This document shows positions 53,027 to 60,116 of a stretch of 64,000 nucleotides of DNA, one piece after another. A program made the position numbers and the translations under genes. Source of the stretch: Bacillus sp. FJAT-29937 (GTDB lineage: Bacteria; Bacillota; Bacilli; Bacillales; Cytobacillaceae); NCBI RefSeq assembly GCF_001509555.1, contig NZ_LMAS01000006.1, forward strand, positions 314,079-378,078, read 5' to 3'. How positions within the stretch are numbered: the first letter of the stretch is position 1; the number at the start of each line of letters is the position of its first letter. Below the pieces are notes generated by a model that saw nothing but the letters and a program-made list of their open reading frames with translations, was not told where the DNA came from and searched no databases.

Positions 53027-54004
53027 ATGATTCTTGTAATTGGTGGAGCAGGTTATATAGGCAGTCACCTAGTTAGAGAGCTAGTGGAAACAGAGCAAGT
53101 TGTTATTCTCGATAATCTTTCCACGGGACATGAAAAGCTACTTATTAAAGATGCTATTTTCGTAAAAGGAGATTTAGGTGATTCAAAGGTGCTTGGTGAT
53201 ATTTTTAATACATATCCAATCAAGGCTGTTATGCATTTTGCAGCTAATAGCCTTGTTGGGGAGTCTATTAAAGATCCATACAAATATTATCAGAATAATG
53301 TTGCTAGCGCCCTTACATTTCTACACACAATGCTAAAACATGATGTTAAGAATGTTATTTTCTCATCCACTGCAGCAACATATGGAATCCCAAATGTAGA
53401 TATTATCGATGAAGCTTGCTCAAACCAGCCAATTAATCCATATGGTCGATCAAAGCTTATGATTGAGCAAATTTTGGAGGACTTTTCAATTGCCTACGGG
53501 CTGAATTATATCGTACTTCGATATTTTAATGCTGCGGGGGCACATATTTCAGGAGAAATTGGTGAGGATCATATTCCGGAAACACATCTTATCCCGCTAA
53601 TTTTAGAACATTTGCTTGGGTTAAGAGATAGCATATCTATTTTTGGGTCTGATTATGATAGCAAAGACGGGACGTGTATTCGGGATTATGTGCATGTGAC
53701 TGATCTTGCTAGAGCACATATTCTAGCCTTAAATGCTTTAATGCGTGGAAAGAAAAAAAATACTGTATATAATCTTGGATCCGGTAAGGGCTACTCTGTT
53801 AATGAAATTATTGATTTGTGTGAATCTGTATCCGGTTTAAAGGCAACTAGAATCTATGCTGACAGAAGACCTGGTGATCCCGCTAAGTTAGTAGCATCAT
53901 ACAAAAAAGTGAAAAGTGAGTTGGGATGGGATCCCAAATTTACTCTGGAGGAGATTATTCGGAGTGCTTGGAAATGGCATAGAAAGAATGGGGGCAATAA
54001 ATAA
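53027..54004 (+). CDS. galE: UDP-glucose 4-epimerase
   Basis: A 325-residue protein with ATG after GAGGTGA. Motifs are VIGGAGYIGSHLV, LDNLSTGH, FSSTAATYG and NPYGRSKLMIEQI (Y-x3-K), and RYFNAAGA. It interconverts UDP-glucose and UDP-galactose, and would supply UDP-Gal for a WsaP-type initiating enzyme. A decayed 3' end of a second galE lies at 56.6 kb. Confidence 0.95.
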   Translation: MILVIGGAGYIGSHLVRELVETEQVVILDNLSTGHEKLLIKDAIFVKGDLGDSKVLGDIFNTYPIKAVMHFAANSLVGESIKDPYKYYQNNVASALTFLHTMLKHDVKNVIFSSTAATYGIPNVDIIDEACSNQPINPYGRSKLMIEQILEDFSIAYGLNYIVLRYFNAAGAHISGEIGEDHIPETHLIPLILEHLLGLRDSISIFGSDYDSKDGTCIRDYVHVTDLARAHILALNALMRGKKKNTVYNLGSGKGYSVNEIIDLCESVSGLKATRIYADRRPGDPAKLVASYKKVKSELGWDPKFTLEEIIRSAWKWHRKNGGNK

Positions 54005-54187
54005 TACCACTAAAAAAATTTTCTCAAAGTTTTATATAACGCCAAATCTAATGTTTAGCTTAGAGTCTCAAATTTATTTTCTGTGATTACAATGGTAAGT
54101 TACCTAATTGATATTGAGAATTGGAAACTTTATCCCTATAATAAAAGTAGTTTTTATGATTAATATAAAATATGAAGGAGAAACCAT

Positions 54188-55330
54188 ATGAAAAAATTAT
54201 TTTTTTATTTATTAGTAAGTATTCCATTGATCTTACTGGTATCAATAAATGATGCGTATGCATCAACCAAGATTATGTGGGGAAAGACAGAATTGAAAAT
54301 TGGCCAAATTGGAAAGGTTACAATTTTAGAGAATACTTCGTTTTATAAAATTAATAGCATTGGAGAATTAGAGAGTGTAAATAGAATAGCGAAGAAAGGC
54401 AACGAATTTAGGGTTTATAATTATAAGAGTACAAGTGGTGGTATTTACGGACTTGGTGCAGAGCTATACGTAAAAAAAACAAATCAAATTAAGTATGAGA
54501 CACCATCAAAGGCAAAGCTCGCTCTATTAAAAGGTTTAGATGAAAAGAAATCAGATGATGATAACGAATTAATTAATAAAAATCAAAATGTTTGGATAAA
54601 TAATAAATTAATAGCACATGCTATGGGCGGAATAAATGGTAAGACTTATTCAAATAGTTTAGAAGCATTTGAGCATAATTATAACCTTGGTTATAGGATC
54701 TTTGAAGTGGACTTCTCATTAACGTCAGATGATATTCTTGTTGCTAGACATGATTGGAGGGTTTCGCTTTCTGAGATGTACCAACAAGATTCCCCTACGA
54801 CTATTGATGAGCCATGGACATATGATTATTTCATTAACCAGAAAATCTACAAAAAATATACACCATTAGATGTAGATAAAGTTATTGAATTGATGCAAAC
54901 TCATAAGGACATGTATATTGTTACTGATACAAAGGAAACCCAAAGTGATATTGTAAAACACCAATTTCAATTAATTGTTGACGCTGCAAAGAACGAGCCT
55001 GAAATATTAAATCGAGTGATTCCGCAAATTTATAATCAAAATATGCTATCAGTTGTAAAAAGTACATATAATTTCCCTAATTTAATTTATACTTTATACA
55101 TGTCAAAAGATACTGACCAACAAGTTATTGATTTTGCTTTAAAAAATGGTATTAAAGCTATTACGATGTCAACCTATAGATTTAATGAAAAGTTTGTTAA
55201 TAATTTAAATAACGTTGGAATTGTTTCTTATGTTCACACTATTAATGATAAGGAAACCATCAATAAATTCCTGATGTACGGTATTCATGGTTTTTATTCT
55301 GACTTTGCATTACCAAGTGAAAATATCTAA
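54188..55330 (+). CDS. Secreted glycerophosphodiester phosphodiesterase-like protein
   Basis: A 380-residue protein with a signal peptide (1-25, YAS-TK). A ~100-residue N-terminal region precedes a GDPD/PLC-type TIM barrel from about 143: LIAHAMGG (usual HRG region), YSNSLEAFEHN, FEVDFSLTSDD and ARHDW (the E-x-D and His of the family), ending GIHGFYSDF. Such enzymes cut glycerophosphodiesters, including teichoic-acid-like polymers. It may trim or recycle groups added by the LtaS-like enzyme of the same locus. Confidence 0.82.
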   Translation: MKKLFFYLLVSIPLILLVSINDAYASTKIMWGKTELKIGQIGKVTILENTSFYKINSIGELESVNRIAKKGNEFRVYNYKSTSGGIYGLGAELYVKKTNQIKYETPSKAKLALLKGLDEKKSDDDNELINKNQNVWINNKLIAHAMGGINGKTYSNSLEAFEHNYNLGYRIFEVDFSLTSDDILVARHDWRVSLSEMYQQDSPTTIDEPWTYDYFINQKIYKKYTPLDVDKVIELMQTHKDMYIVTDTKETQSDIVKHQFQLIVDAAKNEPEILNRVIPQIYNQNMLSVVKSTYNFPNLIYTLYMSKDTDQQVIDFALKNGIKAITMSTYRFNEKFVNNLNNVGIVSYVHTINDKETINKFLMYGIHGFYSDFALPSENI

Positions 55331-55615
55331 GGGCTTTTTTATATTTTACTTAATTTGTTTAAGTAAATTATCTATATCTTTAGGTAAACCTCCTAATGAT
55401 AATTTGTTATTTTAGATAGCACCTTTCTATGGTAGTTAAAAAACATGTTCGATTTCACTAATTTACATGGATAAGTATGGTCAGGTGTTTAATTTTTGAT
55501 AGCAACAGGGTCAAGATAACTTTTTGAAAAAGTCCTGCGACATTTCATTGCCACAGGACTTTGGATTTTATTATTATCTCTTGATGAATGGTTATAAATA
55601 GAAACCTCAATCCAG

Positions 55616-55732
55616 TTACGGAACCGACATACTATTCACTGTAGTTGCATTTCCAGCATGATCACTAATCGTTGAATTTGAATCAATTTAAATATAATGA
55701 TTACGGCCACTAGATTTTACCACCCTCGCCAT
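55616..55732 (-). pseudogene. 3' remnant of an exported Ig-like-domain gene
   Basis: On the minus strand VVKSSGRNHYI, an in-frame TAA, then IDSNSTISDHAGNATTVNS reads as the end of a bacterial Ig-like repeat protein. A terminator-type hairpin (AAAGTCCTG/CAGGACTTTTT, 55529-55562) follows in the right orientation. The upstream part is replaced by the IS21 remnant. Confidence 0.6.
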
Positions 55733-55759
55733 GTTTTTTACCACCGTTTGCCAAGGAAC

Positions 55760-56449
55760 TTACCAGGCTACGCCAATGAATAAAATAGCTTCCGCAATGG
55801 TTTCATTACCTAACTTTATATGCCACCCGCTAAGATCAATCTGTGAACAAAAAATAGTCGAACCAACTTTATGACGAGCTTCAGTAATTTCTAGAAGAAT
55901 TGCTCCTTCATCAGTTGATAAATCTGTTAATAGCCATTCATCAAGTATGAGTAAATCCACTTTTGTATACTTTTTGATGCCCTTCCGATAGCTTCCGTCT
56001 GCTGCAAGTTTTGCGAGTGTTAGTTCATCCAGTAATTCCGGCAAACGAATGTATTTGACATTATAAATTTGCCTACAAGCAGATACTCCGAAAGCTGTTG
56101 TGGCAAAAAATGATTTTCCTGAACCCGTGGGTCCCTTCAATATGATATTGTGACCCTCTTGGATAGGTGCCGCTAGCCAGTTTTAAAATAAACCCTTTAT
56201 CTAATCTTCGGTCCTCGTAATATTCCATATCTTCAAAATAGGCATTTGAGTTCAAAAAGGTGGCTGTTTTAATTATCCGTTGAAGCTTATTACTTTTACG
56301 ACGGGAATATTCTAAATCGATCAGTAAACTAAAGCGGTCTTCAAAACTCATCTTTTGAATTCTTTATTCAATGCTTGTTCCTTATAGGCTTCAGCCATTC
56401 CGTATAGTTTCATTTCGTGCAATTTAGTTAATGTTTGTTCATTCATCAT
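55760..56449 (-). pseudogene. istB: Broken IS21-family istB (transposition helper ATPase)
   Basis: The IstB start (NEQTLTKLHEMKLYGMAEAY) at 56449 is separated by a frameshift from MSFEDRFSLLIDLEYSRRKSNKL, and this by another near 56160 from the Walker A part (KGPTGSGKSFFATTAFG) and Walker B VDLLILDEW. The C-terminus ends early after NETIAEAIL. It is non-functional. The repeated TTTTACCACC motifs at 55715-55745 may be the IS terminal repeats. Confidence 0.85.
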
Positions 56450-56616
56450 TTATCTGTTCCCCCATAGTAAGAAGCGCCCCGTATGAAGCCATAGTTATTT
56501 TTGCTGATTTCTGTTTTCCGTTTCAATTCCTGCTCGGCAGCATTCTTTTTATTGTTCTTCAGTATTGTTTGAATACTTTTGACCGTCAGTCTTTGAGTAA
56601 CAACTTGCAGGAAGGT
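56446..56616 (-). pseudogene. istA: 3' fragment of IS21-family istA (transposase)
   Basis: Minus-strand codons LTVKSIQTILKNN and NYGFIRGASYYGG, ending in a TGA that overlaps the istB ATG, are the typical IstA C-terminus and the typical istA-istB junction. The rest of the transposase is missing; the fragment stops at a galE remnant. Confidence 0.78.
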
Positions 56617-56708
56617 GAAAAGTGAATTGGTGTTGGGAGCCAGTATATACTTTTGAGGATATTATTGGAGGTACTTGGAAATGGCATAGTAATCGGAGTA
56701 TGTATTAA
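56617..56708 (+). pseudogene. galE: 3' remnant of a second galE
   Basis: GTGAAAAGTGAATTGG..., then after a frameshift codons for YTFEDIIGGTWKWHSN, match the C-terminal end of GalE (KVKSELGWDPKFTLEEII..WKWHRK in the intact gene). It lies directly before pgi and is cut on its left by IS21 remnants. Confidence 0.8.
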
Positions 56709-56795
56709 TAATACTAATTTCCTTTTATTCACTTAAATTCCTAAAGGATTAACATGATAAAATAAAGTGATCATAGATAGAATAGGAAGTGTTTT

Positions 56796-58157
56796 TTGTT
56801 GTCATTTAGTATTTATTTTGACTATTCAAATGCAGAATCTTTTTTTCAAGACAATGAATTAGATAGTCTTCAATCTAAGGTAAAGCAATTACATGACGTA
56901 ATTCACGAAAAAACAGGATTGGGTAATGAATATTTAGGTTGGCTAGATTGGCCAGTTCAATATGATAAAGAAGAATTTGAACGATTAGTAAAAGTAGCAG
57001 AGAAGATTAAATCGGACTCAGATGCTCTCATTGTCATTGGGATTGGTGGGTCTTATTTAGGGGCTCAGGCGGCCATTGATATGCTAAATCATCATTTTTA
57101 TAATTCTCTCCCTAAAGGAAAAAGAGGGACACCCGAAATCTATTTTGTAGGGAACAATGTAAGTCCATTATATATTTATGACTTATTAGATTTGTTAGAA
57201 GGAAAAGATATATCTATCAATGTTATATCAAAATCCGGTACAACCACCGAACCCGCCATTGCTTTCCGTCTACTTCGAAAGTTCATTGAGGAAAAGTATG
57301 GGGTTGAAGAGGCAAGAAAACGGATATATGCCACAACAGATAAAGAAAAAGGAGCGTTAAAAACACTTGCTGCTCAGGAAGGCTATGAAACATTTGTTAT
57401 CTCCGATGATATTGGTGGACGTTATTCTGTTCTCACACCAGTTGGTTTGTTGCCGATTGCCGTAAGTGGAATAGACATTAATCAAATGATGTTAGGTGCA
57501 GCTAAGGCAAGGGAAGAATTAAGATCGCCCAATTTAAAGGATAATCAAGCTTATCTATATGCATCTATTCGAAATATTTTATATAGTAAGGGGAAAAAGA
57601 TTGAAATCCTTGCAAACTATCACCCATCCATGGCAAATTTTGCGGAATGGTGGAAGCAATTATTTGGCGAAAGCGAAGGGAAGGATGGAAAAGGAATTTA
57701 CCCGGGATCAGCCAATTTTACAACTGATTTGCACTCTTTTGGTCAACTCATACAAGACGGAGAGCGGAATCTATTTGAAACCACCCTTTTTGTTAAGAGT
57801 GTTCAAAAGGATTTATGGATAGAATTTGAAGATGATAATTTAGACAACCTTAACTACCTTGCAGGCAAATCCTTTGACTTTATTAACAAGCAAGTCATAA
57901 AAGGGGCTATGATCGCCCATGTGAGTGGGGGAGTTCCTAACTTGGTCATACGAATTCCAGATATATCCCCTTATACGTATGGATATTTAGTCTATTTCTT
58001 TATGAAGGCCTGTGCGATGAGTGGTTACCTACTAGGGGTCAATCCGTTTAATCAACCTGGAGTTGAGGAATATAAACGTAATATGTTTGCCTTATTGGGC
58101 AAACCGGGTTATGAAAATTTAAAACTCGAACTGGAGCAGATGGAAAAGGGTATATAA
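56796..58157 (+). CDS. pgi: Glucose-6-phosphate isomerase
   Basis: A 453-residue protein of normal Bacillus length; the start is TTG 56796 (or 56799) after AGGAAGTG. Motifs are [55 protein letters not shown] and the C-terminal [14 protein letters not shown]. It interconverts glucose-6-P and fructose-6-P at the branch to sugar nucleotides. The sequence [14 protein letters not shown] differs from the usual NNLSSTYM form kept in the pseudogene at 31 kb, so this copy is divergent and may have come with the glycan locus. Confidence 0.95.
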   Translation: MLSFSIYFDYSNAESFFQDNELDSLQSKVKQLHDVIHEKTGLGNEYLGWLDWPVQYDKEEFERLVKVAEKIKSDSDALIVIGIGGSYLGAQAAIDMLNHHFYNSLPKGKRGTPEIYFVGNNVSPLYIYDLLDLLEGKDISINVISKSGTTTEPAIAFRLLRKFIEEKYGVEEARKRIYATTDKEKGALKTLAAQEGYETFVISDDIGGRYSVLTPVGLLPIAVSGIDINQMMLGAAKAREELRSPNLKDNQAYLYASIRNILYSKGKKIEILANYHPSMANFAEWWKQLFGESEGKDGKGIYPGSANFTTDLHSFGQLIQDGERNLFETTLFVKSVQKDLWIEFEDDNLDNLNYLAGKSFDFINKQVIKGAMIAHVSGGVPNLVIRIPDISPYTYGYLVYFFMKACAMSGYLLGVNPFNQPGVEEYKRNMFALLGKPGYENLKLELEQMEKGI

Positions 58158-58174
58158 ATGAAAATCTTGTTTTA

Positions 58175-58212
58175 AAAGTAGGGTATGGATATGTTTCTTC
58201 CATACCCTATCT
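58175..58212. terminator. Bidirectional terminator between pgi and comK-like gene
   Basis: TAGGGTATGGA and TCCATACCCTA form an 11-bp stem between two convergent genes. Confidence 0.8.
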
Positions 58213-58227
58213 GAATTAGTAAAGCTT

Positions 58228-58737
58228 TTACTTTTGCCTTTTCCGGAATCGCTTCTTCGTTTTTTCTACTGTAAAGAAAATTGAACCTCTTGTCATTTCT
58301 TCTAGCTGTTCTGCTCTTTTAATTTTACTGTTGAATGAGGAGAGTTTGGCTGCGATGCATTTGGTTTTGCCGTTGCTGTAGGTGATGGATGTTTTGAGGT
58401 TTAGACTTGATGTCCTTTTGATGTGGGCGGGATTAAACCAAACACACTCTTCATTCTTTGCTGATTTGGTTGGGAACACGACAATTCGGTCAATCGGATT
58501 GACCAAGACTGGGCAACAATGCACATTGCCCAGCAGTCTTTTTGATGTTTCTATGGCGCCTCTTAAGTCATATCCGATGCTTCTTATGCTTTCATCGAGA
58601 ATCTCAAGTGGTGATTTGTCGACCATAAATGTTTTGTTTGTTTCAATGACGTGTGTGCATTGTTTCCCGTAACGATCACGATGACCTGCCATTTGTACGA
58701 AATTTTTGTTGATGGTATAGCGTGGTTTCATAAACAA
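58228..58737 (-). CDS. comK: ComK-family competence transcription factor
   Basis: TTG 58737 fits the AAAGGAG spacing best; ATG 58731 is the alternative. About 168 residues, somewhat shorter than B. subtilis ComK (192). Matching blocks are VVFPTKSAKNEECVWFNPAHIK (ComK LFPTLSS...CGWISHVHVK) and TYSNGKTKCIAAKLSSFNSKI (ComK TFSNGKTMELPISYNSFENQV). ComK switches on DNA-uptake genes. The gene is second in a two-gene unit behind an XRE regulator, not the usual arrangement of comK. Confidence 0.85.
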   Translation of the reverse strand: MFMKPRYTINKNFVQMAGHRDRYGKQCTHVIETNKTFMVDKSPLEILDESIRSIGYDLRGAIETSKRLLGNVHCCPVLVNPIDRIVVFPTKSAKNEECVWFNPAHIKRTSSLNLKTSITYSNGKTKCIAAKLSSFNSKIKRAEQLEEMTRGSIFFTVEKTKKRFRKRQK

Positions 58738-58776
58738 GTGTCTCTTCTCCTTTGACAGCATGGCTGCTGAATATTT

Positions 58777-59037
58777 TTATTCAAATTCCTTTTTACGCAT
58801 TCTAGCTCTGCGTATGTCTTTTTTAACTTCTTCCAGTAATTCTAAGGGGTCCATCTCAAAAGCACATGCTAGAGAATTGAAGGTAGTAAACTTGGGAATT
58901 ACCTGATCGTTTTCAATCTTTCCGATTGTTCTCCGATCGAGAGAGCTTTCGCTAGCCAGGGCTTCTTGTGATTTCATCCTCGATTTTCTTAATCTCCTTA
59001 CTGTGGTACCGATATATGCTAATGTCCAGTTGTTCAT
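58777..59037 (-). CDS. XRE-family HTH regulator, 86 aa
   Basis: ATG after AAGGAG. The HTH_3 domain at about 9-68 contains VRRLRKSRMKSQEALASES and DRRTIGKIENDQVIPKF, followed by a basic tail. It lies 39 bp before the comK-like gene in the same direction and probably controls this unit. Confidence 0.85.
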   Translation of the reverse strand: MNNWTLAYIGTTVRRLRKSRMKSQEALASESSLDRRTIGKIENDQVIPKFTTFNSLACAFEMDPLELLEEVKKDIRRARMRKKEFE

Positions 59038-59820
59038 TGATAATCTCCTTTTTAATTCTATTAGACAATAAGAAGATTATTTACTCTACGTATGGAAGTT
59101 CTCATTTGTTGGATTAAGGAAACATTTTAAAATATATAGTGAATTAGTTGTAGGGTATTGGAGACTTTATAGTCTGAAAAGCCTATGGTATAAGGGTTTC
59201 AGAAGAAGAAACTTGGTAAGGGAGTCTAAAAAGGCAATTGTTACATTATGGTGAACATTGAGAATTTCTTTGAAAATAGCGATTGATTACTGTTTTTTCT
59301 AATGAATGTATTGAGAATCAAATGGGCGGGGTATAGCGTGGCTCTCTTTAGTGTGGGTGGCCTCGAAGGATTGAAATATAGGTACAAGTAAATGAGTAGC
59401 TTCTAATAGCTGACTTACGAGAAAGGAGAATTCGACCACCAAGGGATCATGCTAGTTGGCGTCTTGATTAGACATTTGTTGTGTTATGACATTTGTGTAA
59501 AACTAAGGAGGGGGGCACCTCCCCGTACTTAAAAAGTCTAATCAAACGTTTGATTGAACAGTCTCAATCCCATGACCTGTATGGGTTAAAGGAGATTTAA
59601 TTAAATCTTTGATTAGCATGGCCCCGAAATAAAAGATGCTTTTCACCGCTAACCTTTTAGTAGGGAAGGAGGCTTCTTCCTCCCCCAAGCAGCCTCCAAG
59701 CCATACAATGCTGCTATGTATGTTCATCCTTCTTTTCACTTATCGTATCAGATGACACTTATGCTGAAGTTCCAATTTATATACTTCTCTACTTTTTGCT
59801 GAAAAAACACTAAAATAGTA
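59038..59820. other. Non-coding stretch with an operator-like palindrome
   Basis: The only clear signals are the perfect palindrome AATCAAACGTTTGATT (59540-59555), a second weaker copy near 59597-59617 (TTTAATTAAATCTTTGATTA), and a G-rich hairpin (GGAGG...CCTCC) at about 59506-59524. A 65-codon minus-strand frame at 59542-59739 has a purine-rich AGAAGG directly before an ATG, but I cannot support it as a gene. Confidence 0.5.
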
Positions 59821-59826
59821 GAAAAA

Positions 59827-59863
59827 TGTCGAATTTGTTAGGTATTTGTAAAATTTTGTTGAA
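59827..59863 (+). promoter_or_regulatory. Two Spo0A-box-like sites upstream of the EAL-kinase gene
   Basis: TGTCGAA (59827-59833) matches the 0A-box core exactly. TGTTGAA (59857-59863) differs by one base and lies just before the -35 element. The two sites are 30 bp apart, as are the equivalent sites at 62523 and 62553. Confidence 0.6.
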
Positions 59864-59868
59864 TATTG

Positions 59869-59897
59869 TTGACTATTCCATTTGTGTTAATTATTAT
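59869..59897 (+). promoter_or_regulatory. Sigma-A promoter of the EAL-kinase gene
   Basis: TTGACT - 17 bp - TATTAT, close to consensus, about 50 bp upstream of the riboswitch. Confidence 0.8.
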
Positions 59898-59944
59898 ATA
59901 AATAGTAAAAATGTAATAGGTAATTATGCGTTATTTAAAATTTG

Positions 59945-60034
59945 ATAAAGGCAAACTCATTGAAAGATGAGGACGCAAAGCTATGGGTCTGTCGTTCAAT
60001 TAAGCTATTGAACTATGATCGCCAGGTTGCCTAA
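59945..60034 (+). ncRNA. Cyclic di-GMP-I (GEMM-I) riboswitch 1
   Basis: AAAGGCAAACTC-(hairpin with GAAA loop)-GAGGACGCAAAGCTATGGGTC, then a second helix and GATCGCCAGGTTGCC, follow the GEMM-I consensus: the GCAAAC strand, the GNRA-type tetraloop, GGACGCAAAGC and the downstream GCC-G region. It precedes a gene with an EAL (c-di-GMP phosphodiesterase) domain. Confidence 0.93.
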
Positions 60035-60057
60035 TAGCTTTATACAAGTAAAGTGAT

Positions 60058-60090
60058 GGCTGCTCTTTTTATCAGAGACAGCTTATTTTT
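60058..60090 (+). terminator. Expression-platform terminator of riboswitch 1
   Basis: GGCTGCTCT and AGAGACAGCT pair with one bulge and are followed by TTATTTTT. It is close enough to the aptamer to be switched by it. Confidence 0.8.
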
Positions 60091-60116
60091 GTGTGGATAA
60101 TTTTTGTTTATAAATA

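Noticed and set aside
56431..56625. Plus-strand frame in the IS21 zone
   Set aside because: It is the shadow of the istA C-terminal fragment, which matches the expected protein end on the minus strand.
59542..59739. 65-codon minus-strand frame
   Set aside because: The only start signal is AGAAGG directly abutting the ATG, the sequence is not recognised, and it overlaps operator-like palindromes.
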